Part shown: one piece after another, positions 1 through 12,873 of the stretch
How positions within the stretch are numbered: the stretch's first letter is position 1
Layout: each line of letters opens with the position of its first letter
DNA from: Hippasteria phrygiana
Taxonomy: Eukaryota; Echinodermata; Asteroidea; Valvatida; Goniasteridae
Direction: 5' to 3'
Length of the DNA: 64,000 nucleotides
Assembly: GCA_037893225.1 (NCBI GenBank)
Contig: JAZGUH010000054.1
Location: 434,001 to 498,000, forward strand
The notes under the pieces: generated by a model
Seen by the model: only the letters and a program-made list of their open reading frames with translations
Databases searched by the model: none
What the model was told of the DNA's origin: nothing
Program-made: the position numbers and the translations under genes

Positions 1-232
1 GAAGAAAATAAACATTGCGAGGTTTGAATTTTCTCCACAAGTGTTAACTCTAAGAAGCCGCCGATGATTGCAACATGTAGCGCCAGATCTAACCTATCCA
101 TACAGGTCAAAATTACTGCATTTGGTTGATATTTCATGCAATTATGAATGAGTAAAGCAAGTCCATACCCCAGGGAATTTGACAGGCATGGAGCAATAAA
201 TAGAAGGTAACATGTACACAGATGTTGGCCGG
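1..232. repeat. Reference monomer (232 bp) with map of its variable sites
   Basis: This monomer sets the numbering; the start is arbitrary, just after GGCCGG. It has about 93 G+C bases. Landmarks by offset: TTAACT near 45-50, the GCCGCCGAT core near 57-65, ACATGT at 73-78 and an AGATCT (BglII) palindrome at 85-90. A short dyad, TTCAT at 133-137 and ATGAA at 144-148, follows, and GGCCGG ends the unit. Recurrent alleles sit at offsets 43-58 (GTGTTAACTCTAAG, GTTTTAACTCTAGG or ATTTTAACTATAGG), 66 (G/A), 93 (C/G), 98 and 99 (C/A), 105 (G/T), 114 (T/G), 119 (C/A/T), 152 (G/A), 169-171, 185 (G/T), 199, 203, 205, 211-220 and 225-228. Offsets 57-90 and 123-150 are almost invariant apart from site 66. 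Confidence 0.95.
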
Positions 233-396
233 AAAGAAAATAAACATTGCGAGGTTTGAATTTTCTCCACAAGTGTTAACTCTAAGAAGCCGCCGATGAT
301 TGCAACATGTAGCGCCAGATCTAAGCTATCCATACATGTCAAAATGACTGTATTTGGTTGATATTTCATGCAATTATGAATGAGTAAAGCAAGTCC

Positions 397-465
397 ATAC
401 CTCAGTGAATTTGACAGGCATGGAGCAATAAATAAAAGGTAATCTGCACACGGATGGTGGCCGGG
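397..465. repeat. Diverged right-end haplotype of the monomer (first full example)
   Basis: This stretch of the second monomer carries a linked set of alleles: ACCTCA instead of ACCCCA, AATAAAAGG instead of AATAGAAGG, TCTGCACACGG instead of TATGCACACAG, GATGGTGG instead of GATGTTGG, and a G as the first base of the next monomer. I count 25 monomers with this right end, for example near 1070, 3650, 7370, 10190, 14340, 22920, 27780, 37060, 44960, 48440, 49830 and 51220. The left two thirds of those monomers vary freely, so the haplotype behaves as one block of about 65 bp. None is present after about 51.3 kb. Two sub-versions exist, ending GGCCGGGAAG or GGCCAGGAAG. Confidence 0.85.
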
Positions 466-3016
466 AAGAAAATAAACATTGCGAGGTTTGAATTTTCTCC
501 ACAAGTGTTAACTCTAAGAAGCCGCCGATAATTGCAACATGTAGCGCCAGATCTAAGCTATCAATACATGTCAAAATTACTGCATCTGGTTGATATTTCA
601 TGCAATTATGAATGAGTAAAGCAAGTCCATACCCCAGGGAATTTGACATGCATGGAGCAATAAATAGAAGGTAATATGCACACAGATGTTGGCCGGAAAG
701 AAAATAAACATTGCGAGGTTTGAATTTTCTCCACAAGTTTTAACTCTAAGAAGCCGCCGATGATTGCAACATGTAGCGCCAGATCTAACCTATCCATACA
801 GGTCAAAATTACTGAATTTGGTTGATATTTCATGCAATTATGAATGAATAAAGCAAGTCCATACCCCAGGGAATTTGACAGGCATGGAGCAATAAATAGA
901 AGGTAATATGCACATAGATGTTGGCCGGAAAGAAAATAAACATTGCGAGGTTTGAATTTTCTCCACAAGTGTTAACTCTAAGAAGCCGCCGATAATTGCA
1001 ACATGTAGCGCCAGATCTAAGCTATCCATACATGTCAAAATTACTGAATTTGGTTGATATTTCATGCAATTATGAATGAGTAAAGCAAGTCCATACCCCA
1101 GGGAATTTGACATGCATGGAGCAATAAATAGACGGTAACATGTACACAGATGTTGGCCGGAAAGAAAATAAACATTGCGAGGTTTGAATTTTCTCCACAA
1201 GTTTTAACTCTAGGCAGCCGCCGATGATTGCAACATGTAGCGCCAGATCTAAGCTATCCATACATGTCAAAATGACTGTATTTGGTTGATATTTCATGCA
1301 ATTATGAATGAGTAAAGCAAGTCCATACCTCAGGGAATTTGACAGGCATGGAGCAATAAATAAAAGGTAATCTGCACACGGATGGTGGCCAGGAAGAAAA
1401 TAAACATTGCGAGGTTTGAATTTTCTCCACAAGTGTTAACTCTAAGAAGCCGCCGATGATTGCAACATGTAGCGCCAGATCTAAGCTATCCATACATGTC
1501 AAAATTACTGAATTTGGTTGATATTTCATGCAATTATGAATGAGTAAAGCAAGTCCATACCCCAGGGAATTTGACATGCATGGAGCAATAAATAGACGGT
1601 AATATGTACACAGATGTTGGCCGGAAAGAAAATAAACATTGCGAAGTTTGAATTTTCTCCACAAGTTTTAACTCTAAGAAGCCGCCGATGATTGCAACAT
1701 GTAGCGCCAGATCTAAGCTATACATACATGTCAAAATTACTGCATCTGGTTGATATTTCATGCAATTATGAATGAGTAAAGCAAGTCCATACCCCAGGGA
1801 ATTTGACATGCATGGAGCAATAAATAGACGGTAACATGTACACAGATGTTGGCCGGAAAGAAAATAAACATTGCGAGGTTTGAATTTTCTCCACAAGTTT
1901 TAACTCTAGGCAGCCGCCGATGATTGCAACATGTAGCGCCAGATCTAAGCTATCCATACATGTCAAAATGACTGTATTTGGTTGATATTTCATGCAATTA
2001 TGAATGAGTAAAGCAAGTCCATACCCCAGGGAATTTGACAGGCATGGAGCAATAAATAGAAGGTAATATGCACACAGATGTTGGCCGGAAAGAAAATAAA
2101 CATTGCGAGGTTTGAATTTTCTCCACAAGTTTTAACTCTAGGAAGCCGCCGATGATTGCAACATGTAGCGCCAGATCTAAGCTATCCATACATGTCAAAA
2201 TTACTGAATTTGGTTGATATTTCATGCAATTATGAATGAGTAAAGCAAGTCCATACCCTAGGGAATTTGACAGGCATGGAGCAATACATAGAAGGTAATA
2301 TGCACACAGATGTTGGCCGGAAAGAAAATAAACATTGCGAGGTTTGAATTTTCTCCACAAGTTTTAACTCTAAGAAGCCGCCGATGATTGCAACATGTAG
2401 CGCCAGATCTAACCTATCCATACAGGTCAAAATTACTGCATTTGGTTGATATTTCATGCAATTATGAATGAATAAAGCAAGTCCATACCCCAGGGAATTT
2501 GACAGGCATGGAGCAATAAATAGAAGGTAATATGCACACAGATGTTGTCCGGAAAGAAAATAAACATTGCGAGGAGTGAATTTTCTCCACAAGTGTTAAC
2601 TCTAAGAAGCCGCCGATAATTGCAACATGTAGCGCCAGATCTAAGCTATCCATACATGTCAAAATTACTGAATTTGGTTGATATTTCATGCAATTATGAA
2701 TGAATAAAGCAAGTCCATACGCATGGGAATTTGACAGGCATGGAGCAATACATTGAAGGTAATATGCACACAGATGTTGGCCGGAAAGAAAATAAACATT
2801 GCGAGGTTTGAATTTTCTCCACAAGTGTTAACTCTAAGAAGCCGCCGATAATTGCAACATGTAGCGCCAGATCTAAGCTATCCATACATGTCAAAATTAC
2901 TGAATTTGGTTGATATTTCATGCAATTATGAATGAGTAAAGCAAGTCCATACCCCAGGGAATTTGACATGCATGGAGCAATAAATAGACGGTAACATGTA
3001 CACAGATGTTGGCCGG

Positions 3017-3248
3017 AAAGAAAATAAACATTGCGAGGTTTGAATTTTCTCCACAAATTTTAACTATAGGAAGCCGCCGATGATTGCAACATGTAGCGCC
3101 AGATCTAAGCTATCCATACATGTCAAAATGACTGTATTTGGTTGATATTTCATGCAATTATGAATGAGTAAAGCAAGTCCATACCCCAGGGAATTTGACA
3201 TGCATGGAGCAATAAATAGACGGTAACAGGTACACAGATGTTGGCCGG
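3017..3248. repeat. Representative ACTATAGG-class monomer
   Basis: A monomer class has ATTTTAACTATAGG or GTTTTAACTATAGG near offset 43-56 where most copies read ACTCTAAG or ACTCTAGG. The class occurs in short runs, often two or three adjacent copies: 3017-3700, 5150-5840, 7000-7460, 13730-14420, 36470-37160 and 61290-61750. These runs are usually followed by a monomer with the diverged right-end haplotype. The class marks recurring positions inside the higher-order repeats. It also puts a TAG stop into the minus-strand open frame, so these copies are open for only 74 codons. Confidence 0.85.
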
Positions 3249-6200
3249 AAAGAAAATAAACATTGCGAGGTTTGAATTTTCTCCACAAGTTTTAACTATA
3301 GGAAGCCGCCGATGATTGCAACATGTAGCGCCAGATCTAAGCTATCCATATATGTCAAAATGACTGTATTTGGTTGATATTTCATGCAATTATGAATGAA
3401 TAAAGCAAGTCCATACCCCAGGGAATTTGACAGGCATGGAGCAATAAATAGAAGGTAATATGCACACAGATGTTGGCCGGAAAGAAAATAAACATTGCGA
3501 GGTTTGAATTTTCTCCACAAATTTTAACTATAGGAAGCCGCCGATGATTGCAACATGTAGCGCCAGATCTAAGCTATCCATACATGTCAAAATGACTGTA
3601 TTTGGTTGATATTTCATGCAATTATGAATGAGTAAAGCAAGTCCATACCTCAGGGAATTTGACAGGCATGGAGCAATAAATAAAATGTAATCTGCACACG
3701 GATGGTGGCCGGGAAGAAAATAAACATTGCGAGGTTTGAATTTTCTCCACAAGTTTTAACTCTAGGAAGCCGCCGATGATTGCAACATGTAGCGCCAGAT
3801 GTAAGCTATACATACATGTCAAAATTACTGCATTTAGTTGATATTTCATGCAATTATGAATGAGTAAAGCAAGTCCATATCCCAGGGAATTTGACAGGCA
3901 TGGAGCAATAAATAGACGGTAATATGTACACAGATGTTGACCGGAAAGAAAATAAACATTGCGAGGTTTGAATTTTCTCCACAAGTGTTAACTCTAAGAA
4001 GCCGCCGATAATTGCAACATGTAGCGCCAGATCTAAGCTATCCATACATGTCAAAATGACTGTATTTGGTTGATATTTCATGCAATTATGAATGAGTAAA
4101 GCAAGTCCATACCCCAGGGAATTTGACAGGCATGGAGCAATAAATAGAAGGTAATATGCACACAGATGTTGGCCGGAAAGAAAATAAACATTGCGAGGTT
4201 TGAATTTTCTCCACAAGTTTTAACTCTAGGAAGCCGCCGATGATTGCAACATGTAGCGCCAGATCTAAGCTATCCATACATGTCAAAATTACTGAATTTG
4301 GTTGATATTTCATGCAATTATGAATGAGTAAAGCAAGTCCATACCCCAGGGAATTTGACAGGCATGGAGCAATACATAGAAGGTAATATGCACACAGATG
4401 TTGGCCGGAAAGAAAATAAACATTGCGAGGTTTGAATTTTCTCCACAAGTTTTAACTCTAAGAAGCCGCCGATGATTGCAACATGTAGCGCCAGATCTAA
4501 CCTATCCATACAGGTCAAAATTACTGCATTTGGTTGATATTTCATGCAATTATGAATGAATAAAGCAAGTCCATACCCCAGGGAATTTGACAGGCATGGA
4601 GCAATAAATAGAAGGTAATATGCACACAGATGTTGTCCGGAAAGAAAATAAACATTGCGAGGTTTGAATTTTCTCCACAAGTGTTAACTCTAAGAAGCCG
4701 CCGATAATTGCAACATGTAGCGCCAGATCTAAGCTATCCATACATGTCAAAATTACTGAATTTGGTTGATATTTCATGCAATTATGAATGAATAAAGCAA
4801 GTCCATACGCTAGGGAATTTGACAGGCATGGAGCAATACATTGAAGGTAATATGCACACAGATGTTGGCCGGAAAGAAAATAAACATTGCGAGGTTTGAA
4901 TTTTCTCCACAAGTGTTAACTCTAAGAAGCCGCCGATAATTGCAACATGTAGAGCCAGATCTAAGCTATCCATACATGTCAAAATTACTGAATTTGGTTG
5001 ATATTTCATGCAATTATGAATGAGTAAAGCAAGTCCATACCCCAGGGAATTTGACATGCATGGAGCAATAAATAGACGGTAACATGTACACAGATGTTGG
5101 CCGGAAAGAAAATAAACATTGCGAGGTTTGAATTTTCTCCACAAATTTTAACTATAGGAAGCCGCCGATGATTGCAACATGTAGCGCCAGATCTAAGCTA
5201 TCCATACATGTCAAAATGACTGTATTTGGTTGATATTTCATGCAATTATGAATGAGTAAAGCAAGTCCATACCCCAGGGAATTTGACATGCATGGAGCAA
5301 TAAATAGACGGTAATATGCACACAGATGTTGGCCGGAAAGAAAATAAACATTGCGAGGTTTGAATTTTCTCCACAAATTTTAACTATAGGAAGCCGCCGA
5401 TGATTGCAACATGTAGCGCCAGATCTAAGCTATCCATACATGTCAAAATGACTGTATTTGGTTGATATTTCATGCAATTATGAATGAGTAAAGCAAGTCC
5501 ATACCCCAGGGAATTTGACATGCATGGAGCAATAAATAGACGGTAATATGCACACAGATGTTGGCCGGAAAGAAAATAAACATTGCGAGGTTTGAATTTT
5601 CTCCACAAATTTTAACTATAGGAAGCCGCCGATGATTGCAACATGTAGCGCCAGATCTAAGCTATCCATACATGTCAAAATGACTGTATTTGGTTGATAT
5701 TTCATGCAATTATGAATGAGTAAAGCAAGTCCATACCTCAGGGAATTTGACAGGCATGGAGCAATAAATAAAATGTAATCTGCACACGGATGGTGGCCGG
5801 GAAGAAAATAAACATTGCGAGGTTTGAATTTTCTCCACAAGTTTTAACTCTAGGAAGCCGCCGATGATTGCAACATGTAGCGCCAGATCTAAGCTATACA
5901 TACATGTCAAAATTACTGCATTTAGTTGATATTTCATGCAATTATGAATGAGTAAAGCAAGTCCATATCCCAGGGAATTTGACAGGCATGGAGCAATAAA
6001 TAGACGGTAATATGTACACAGATGTTGGCCGGAAAGAAAATAAACATTGCGAGGTTTGAATTTTCTCCACAAGTTTTAACTCTAGGCAGCCGCCGATGAT
6101 TGCAACATGTAGCGCCAGATCTAAGCTATCCATACATGTCAAAATTACTGCATTTGGTTGATATTTCATGCAATTATGAATGAATAAAGCAAGTCCATAC

Positions 6201-8725
6201 CCCAGGGAATTTGACAGGCATGGAGCAATAAATAGAAGGTAATATGCACACAGATGTTGTCCGGAAAGAAAATAAACATTGCGAGGTTTGAATTTTCTCC
6301 ACAAGTGTTAACTCTAAGAAGCCGCCGATAATTGCAACATGTAGCGCCAGATCTAAGCTATCCATACATGTCAAAATTACTGAATTTGGTTGATATTTCA
6401 TGCAATTATGAATGAATAAAGCAAGTCCATACCCCAGGGAATTTGACATGCATGGAGCAATAAATAGAAGGTAATATGCACATAGATGTTGGCCGGAAAG
6501 AAAATAAACATTGCGAGGTTTGAATTTTCTCCACAAGTGTTAACTCTAAGAAGCCGCCGATGATTGCAACATGTAGCGCCAGATCTAAGCTATCCATACA
6601 TGTCAAAATGACTGTATTTGGTTGATATTTCATGCAATTATGAATGAATAAAGCAAGTCCATACGCCAGGGAATTTGACAGGCATGGAGCAATACATTGA
6701 AGGTAATATGCACACAGATGTTGGCCGGAAAGAAAATAAACATTGCGAGGTTTGAATTTTCTCCACAAGTGTTAACTCTAAGAAGCCGCCGATAATTGCA
6801 ACATGTAGCGCCAGATCTAAGCTATCCATACATGTCAAAATTACTGAATTTGGTTGATATTTCATGCAATTATGAATGAGTAAAGCAAGTCCATACCCCA
6901 GGGAATTTGACATGCATGGAGCAATAAATAGACGGTAACATGTACACAGATGTTGGCCGGAAAGAAAATAAACATTGCGAGGTTTGAATTTTCTCCACAA
7001 GTTTTAACTATAGGAAGCCGCCGATGATTGCAACATGTAGCGCCAGATCTAAGCTATCCATATATGTCAAAATGACTGTATTTGGTTGATATTTCATGCA
7101 ATTATGAATGAATAAAGCAAGTCCATACCCCAGGGAATTTGACAGGCATGGAGCAATAAATAGAAGGTAATATGCACACAGATGTTGGCCGGAAAGAAAA
7201 TAAACATTGCGAGGTTTGAATTTTCTCCACAAATTTTAACTATAGGAAGCCGCCGATGATTGCAACATGTAGCGCCAGATCTAAGCTATCCATACATGTC
7301 AAAATGACTGTATTTGGTTGATATTTCATGCAATTATGAATGAGTAAAGCAAGTCCATACCTCAGGGAATTTGACAGGCATGGAGCAATAAATAAAAGGT
7401 AATCTGCACACGGATGGTGGCCGGGAAGAAAATAAACATTGCGAGGTTTGAATTTTCTCCACAAGTGTTAACTCTAAGAAGCCGCCGATAATTGCAACAT
7501 GTAGCGCCAGATCTAAGCTATCAATACATGTCAAAATGACTGCATCTGGTTGATATTTCATGCAATTATGAATGAGTAAAGCAAGTCCATACCCCAGGGA
7601 ATTTGACATGCATGGAGCAATAAATAGAAGGTAATATGCACACAGATGTTGGCCGGAAAGAAAATAAACATTGCGAGGTTTGAATTTTCTCCACAAGTTT
7701 TAACTCTAAGAAGCCGCCGATGATTGCAACATGTAGCGCCAGATCTAACCTATCCATACAGGTCAAAATTACTGAATTTGGTTGATATTTCATGCAATTA
7801 TGAATGAATAAAGCAAGTCCATACCCCAGGGAATTTGACAGGCATGGAGCAATAAATAGACGGTAACATGTACACAGATGTTGGCCGGAAAGAAAATAAA
7901 CATTGCGAGGTTTGAATTTTCTCCACAAGTTTTAACTCTAGGCAGCCGCCGATGATTGCAACATGTAGCGCCAGATCTAAGCTATCCATACATGTCAAAA
8001 TGACTGTATTTGGTTGATATTTCATGCAATTATGAATGAGTAAAGCAAGTCCATACCTCAGGGAATTTGACAGGCATGGAGCAATAAATAAAAGGTAATC
8101 TGCACACGGATGGTGGCCAGGAAGAAAATAAACATTGCGAGGTTTGAATTTTCTCCACAAGTGTTAACTCTAAGAAGCCGCCGATGATTGCAACATGTAG
8201 CGCCAGATCTAACCTATCCATACAGGTCAAAATTACTGCATTTGGTTGATATTTCATGCAATTATGAATGAGTAAAGCAAGTCCATACCCCAGGGAATTT
8301 GACAGGCATGGAGCAATAAATAGAAGGTAACATGTACACAGATGTTGGCCGGAAAGAAAATAAACATTGCGAGGTTTGAATTTTCTCCACAAGTGTTAAC
8401 TCTAAGAAGCCGCCGATGATTGCAACATGTAGCGCCAGATCTAAGCTATCCATACATGTCAAAATTACTGAATTTGGTTGATATTTCATGCAATTATGAA
8501 TGAGTAAAGCAAGTCCATACCCCAGGGAATTTGACATGCATGGAGCAATAAATAGACGGTAATATGTACACAGATGTTGGCCGGAAAGAAAATAAACATT
8601 GCGAAGTTTGAATTTTCTCCACAAGTTTTAACTCTAAGAAGCCGCCGATGATTGCAACATGTAGCGCCAGATCTAAGCTATACATACATGTCAAAATGAC
8701 TGTATTTGGTTGATATTTCATGCAA

Positions 8726-11170
8726 TTATGAATGAGTAAAGCAAGTCCATACCTCAGGGAATTTGACAGGCATGGAGCAATAAATAAAAGGTAATCTGCA
8801 CACGGATGGTGGCCGGGAAGAAAATAAACATTGCGAGGTTTGAATTTTCTCCACAAGTGTTAACTCTAAGAAGCCGCCGATAATTGCAACATGTAGCGCC
8901 AGATCTAAGCTATCAATACATGTCAAAATTACTGCATCTGGTTGATATTTCATGCAATTATGAATGAGTAAAGCAAGTCCATACCCCAGGGAATTTGACA
9001 TGCATGGAGCAATAAATAGAAGGTAATATGCACACAGATGTTGGCCGGAAAGAAAATAAACATTGCGAGGTTTGAATTTTCTCCACAAGTTTTAACTCTA
9101 AGAAGCCGCCGATGATTGCAACATGTAGCGCCAGATCTAACCTATCCATACAGGTCAAAATTACTGAATTTGGTTGATATTTCATGCAATTATGAATGAA
9201 TAAAGCAAGTCCATACCCCAGGGAATTTGACAGGCATGGAGCAATAAATAGAAGGTAATATGCACATAGATGTTGGCCGGAAAGAAAATAAACATTGCGA
9301 GGTTTGAATTTTCTCCACAAGTGTTAACTCTAAGAAGCCGCCGATAATTGCAACATGTAGCGCCAGATCTAAGCTATCCATACATGTCAAAATTACTGAA
9401 TTTGGTTGATATTTCATGCAATTATGAATGAGTAAAGCAAGTCCATACCCCAGGGAATTTGACATGCATGGAGCAATAAATAGACGGTAACATGTACACA
9501 GATGTTGGCCGGAAAGAAAATAAACATTGCGAGGTTTGAATTTTCTCCACAAGTTTTAACTCTAGGCAGCCGCCGATGATTGCAACATGTAGCGCCAGAT
9601 CTAAGCTATCCATACATGTCAAAATGACTGTATTTGGTTGATATTTCATGCAATTATGAATGAGTAAAGCAAGTCCATACCTCAGGGAATTTGACAGGCA
9701 TGGAGCAATAAATAAAAGGTAATCTGCACACGGATGGTGGCCAGGAAGAAAATAAACATTGCGAGGTTTGAATTTTCTCCACAAGTGTTAACTCTAAGAA
9801 GCCGCCGATGATTGCAACATGTAGCGCCAGATCTAACCTATCCATACAGGTCAAAATTACTGCATTTGGTTGATATTTCATGCAATTATGAATGAGTAAA
9901 GCAAGTCCATACCCCAGGGAATTTGACAGGCATGGAGCAATAAATAGAAGGTAACATGTACACAGATGTTGGCCGGAAAGAAAATAAACATTGCGAGGTT
10001 TGAATTTTCTCCACAAGTGTTAACTCTAAGAAGCCGCCGATGATTGCAACATGTAGCGCCAGATCTAAGCTATCCATACATGTCAAAATGACTGTATTTG
10101 GTTGATATTTCATGCAATTATGAATGAGTAAAGCAAGTCCATACCTCAGGGAATTTGACAGGCATGTAGCAATAAATAAAAGGTAATCTGCACACGGATG
10201 GTGGCCGGGAAGAAAATAAACATTGCGAGGTTTGAATTTTCTCCACAAGTGTTAACTCTAAGAAGCCGCCGATAATTGCAACATGTAGCGCCAGATCTAA
10301 GCTATCAATACATGTCAAAATTACTGCATCTGGTTGATATTTCATGCAATTATGAATGAGTAAAGCAAGTCCATACCCCAGGGAATTTGACATGCATGGA
10401 GCAATAAATAGAAGGTAATATGCACACAGATGTTGGCCGGAAAGAAAATAAACATTGCGAGGTTTGAATTTTCTCCACAAGTTTTAACTCTAAGAAGCCG
10501 CCGATGATTGCAACATGTAGCGCCAGATCTAACCTATCCATACAGGTCAAAATTACTGAATTTGGTTGATATTTCATGCAATTATGAATGAATAAAGCAA
10601 GTCCATACCCCAGGGAATTTGACAGGCATGGAGCAATAAATAGAAGGTAATATGCACATAGATGTTGGCCGGAAAGAAAATAAACATTGCGAGGTTTGAA
10701 TTTTCTCCACAAGTGTTAACTCTAAGAAGCCGCCGATAATTGCAACATGTAGCGCCAGATCTAAGCTATCCATACATGTCAAAATTACTGAATTTGGTTG
10801 ATATTTCATGCAATTATGAATGAGTAAAGCAAGTCCATACCCCAGGGAATTTGACATGCATGGAGCAATAAATAGACGGTAACATGTACACAGATGTTGG
10901 CCGGAAAGAAAATAAACATTGCGAGGTTTGAATTTTCTCCACAAGTTTTAACTCTAGGCAGCCGCCGATGATTGCAACATGTAGCGCCAGATCTAAGCTA
11001 TCCATACATGTCAAAATGACTGTATTTGGTTGATATTTCATGCAATTATGAATGAGTAAAGCAAGTCCATACCTCAGGGAATTTGACAGGCATGGAGCAA
11101 TAAATAAAAGGTAATCTGCACACGGATGGTGGCCAGGAAGAAAATAAACATTGCGAGGTTTGAATTTTCT
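8726..11170. repeat. Six-monomer-offset repeat carrying the CTATCAATACATG cassette
   Basis: Four consecutive monomers at about 8726-9770 recur 1392 bases (6 monomers) later at about 10118-11170. The cassette is tagged by CTATCAATACATG at 8913 and 10305. The same tag lies at 561, 7521, 14481, 23065 and 25385, spaced from its neighbours by 30, 6, 6, 18, 37 and 10 monomers. The copy at 7.3-8.7 kb is incomplete: its second monomer (near 7566-7930) combines alleles of the second and third cassette members, consistent with loss of one monomer by unequal exchange. Confidence 0.75.
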
Positions 11171-12873
11171 CCACAAGTGTTAACTCTAAGAAGCCGCCGA
11201 TGATTGCAACATGTAGCGCCAGATCTAAGCTATCCATACATGTCAAAATTACTGAATTTGGTTGATATTTCATGCAATTATGAATGAGTAAAGCAAGTCC
11301 ATACCCCAGGGAATTTGACATGCATGGAGCAATAAATAGACGGTAATATGTACACAGATGTTGGCCGGAAAGAAAATAAACATTGCGAAGTTTGAATTTT
11401 CTCCACAAGTTTTAACTCTAAGAAGCCGCCGATGATTGCAACATGTAGCGCCAGATCTAAGCTATACATACATGTCAAAATTACTGCATCTGGTTGATAT
11501 TTCATGCAATTATGAATGAGTAAAGCAAGTCCATAACCCAGGGAATTTGACATGCATGGAGCAATAAATAGACGGTAACATGTACACAGATGTTGGCCGG
11601 AAAGAAAATAAACATTGCGAGGTTTGAATTTTCTCCACAAGTTTTAACTCTAGGCAGCCGCCGATGATTGCAACATGTAGCGCCAGATCTAAGCTATCCA
11701 TACATGTCAAAATGACTGTATTTGGTTGATATTTCATGCAATTATGAATGAGTAAAGCAAGTCCATACCCCAGGGAATTTGACAGGCATGGAGCAATAAA
11801 TAGAAGGTAATATGCACACAGATGTTGGCCGGAAAGAAAATAAACATTGCGAGGTTTGAATTTTCTCCACAAGTTTTAACTCTAGGAAGCCGCCGATGAT
11901 TGCAACATGTAGCGCCAGATCTAAGCTATCCATACATGTCAAAATTACTGAATTTGGTTGATATTTCATGCAATTATGAATGAGTAAAGCAAGTCCATAC
12001 CCTAGGGAATTTGACAGGCATGGAGCAATACATAGAAGGTAATATGCACACAGATGTTGGCCGGAAAGAAAATAAACATTGCGAGGTTTGAATTTTCTCC
12101 ACAAGTTTTAACTCTAAGAAGCCGCCGATGATTGCAACATGTAGCGCCAGATCTAACCTATCCATACAGGTCAAAATTACTGCATTTGGTTGATATTTCA
12201 TGCAATTATGAATGAATAAAGCAAGTCCATACCCCAGGGAATTTGACAGGCATGGAGCAATAAATAGAAGGTAATATGCACACAGATGTTGTCCGGAAAG
12301 AAAATAAACATTGCGAGGAGTGAATTTTCTCCACAAGTGTTAACTCTAAGAAGCCGCCGATAATTGCAACATGTAGCGCCAGATCTAAGCTATCCATACA
12401 TGTCAAAATTACTGAATTTGGTTGATATTTCATGCAATTATGAATGAATAAAGCAAGTCCATACGCTAGGGAATTTGACAGGCATGGAGCAATACATTGA
12501 AGGTAATATGCACACAGATGTTGGCCGGAAAGAAAATAAACATTGCGAGGTTTGAATTTTCTCCACAAGTGTTAACTCTAAGAAGCCGCCGATAATTGCA
12601 ACATGTAGCGCCAGATCTAAGCTATCCATACATGTCAAAATTACTGAATTTGGTTGATATTTCATGCAATTATGAATGAGTAAAGCAAGTCCATACCCCA
12701 GGGAATTTGACATGCATGGAGCAATAAATAGACGGTAACATGTACACAGATGTTGGCCGGAAAGAAAATAAACATTGCGAGGTTTGAATTTTCTCCACAA
12801 ATTTTAACTATAGGAAGCCGCCGATGATTGCAACATGTAGCGCCAGATCTAAGCTATCCATACATGTCAAAAT
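9745..12873. repeat. HOR block A, copy 2
   Basis: Second copy of the 3.1-kb block at the window start, 42 monomers away. It keeps the rare markers CTATCAATACATG, GCGAAGTTTG, GTTGTCCGG and GCGAGGAGTG at the same internal offsets. Private differences include CATGTAGCAA near 10166 and CCATAACCCA near 11536. Its last four monomers are tandemly doubled (second copy at 12813-13740). Copy 1 lacks that doubling, so the doubling either followed the split of the two copies or was lost from copy 1. Confidence 0.87.
11885..12812. repeat. Four-monomer tandem duplication, first copy
   Basis: These 928 bases (4 x 232) are followed directly by a second copy at 12813-13740. Both carry the rare GCGAGGAGTG (12315 and 13243) and GTTGTCCGG (12292 and 13220). 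The join falls where an ACTATAGG left end meets a monomer that otherwise matches the one after 11885, as expected of an unequal exchange displaced by four monomers. Confidence 0.85.

Larger units (their letters stand above)
1..3129. repeat. HOR block A, copy 1 (13.5 monomers, truncated by window start)
   Basis: Every base pattern from 1 to about 3129 recurs 9744 bases (42 monomers) downstream, with only scattered private differences. Shared rare markers include CTATCAATACATG at 561/10305, GCGAAGTTTG near 1645/11389, GTTGTCCGG at 2548/12292 and GCGAGGAGTG near 2571/12315. Private changes of this copy include AGTGAA near 414 and a swapped dinucleotide at 2723-2724. The match ends at 3129-3130, where this copy reads AAAATGACTG and the other AAAATTACTG. 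The left limit is unknown because the window starts inside the block. Confidence 0.88.
284..7390. repeat. Long-range HOR segment, left copy (about 7.1 kb)
   Basis: Compared with 14204-21078, this segment shows the same monomer order for about 30 monomers. The offset is 13,920 bases (60 monomers) up to about 3.06 kb and 13,688 bases (59 monomers) after about 3.29 kb. One ACTATAGG-class monomer at 3.06-3.29 kb is present here and missing in the right copy. Tags shared at the second offset include GATGTTGACCGG near 3935/17623. Two monomers at about 5.15-5.61 kb do not match their counterparts: here they are almost identical to each other, as if locally homogenised. The match fades near 7390, where AATAAAAGG faces AATAAAATG. 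Confidence 0.82.

Noticed and set aside
142..504. Minus-strand open frame of about 120 codons in nearly every monomer
   Set aside because: It opens on TTG, not ATG. It runs through one monomer and then a second frame of the next, because 232 is not a multiple of three. Many copies are cut to 74 codons by ACTATAGG, one by the base change at 17537, and one has TAG directly after the TTG near 39241. Allele differences change residues freely. Intactness elsewhere merely reflects sequence homogeneity.
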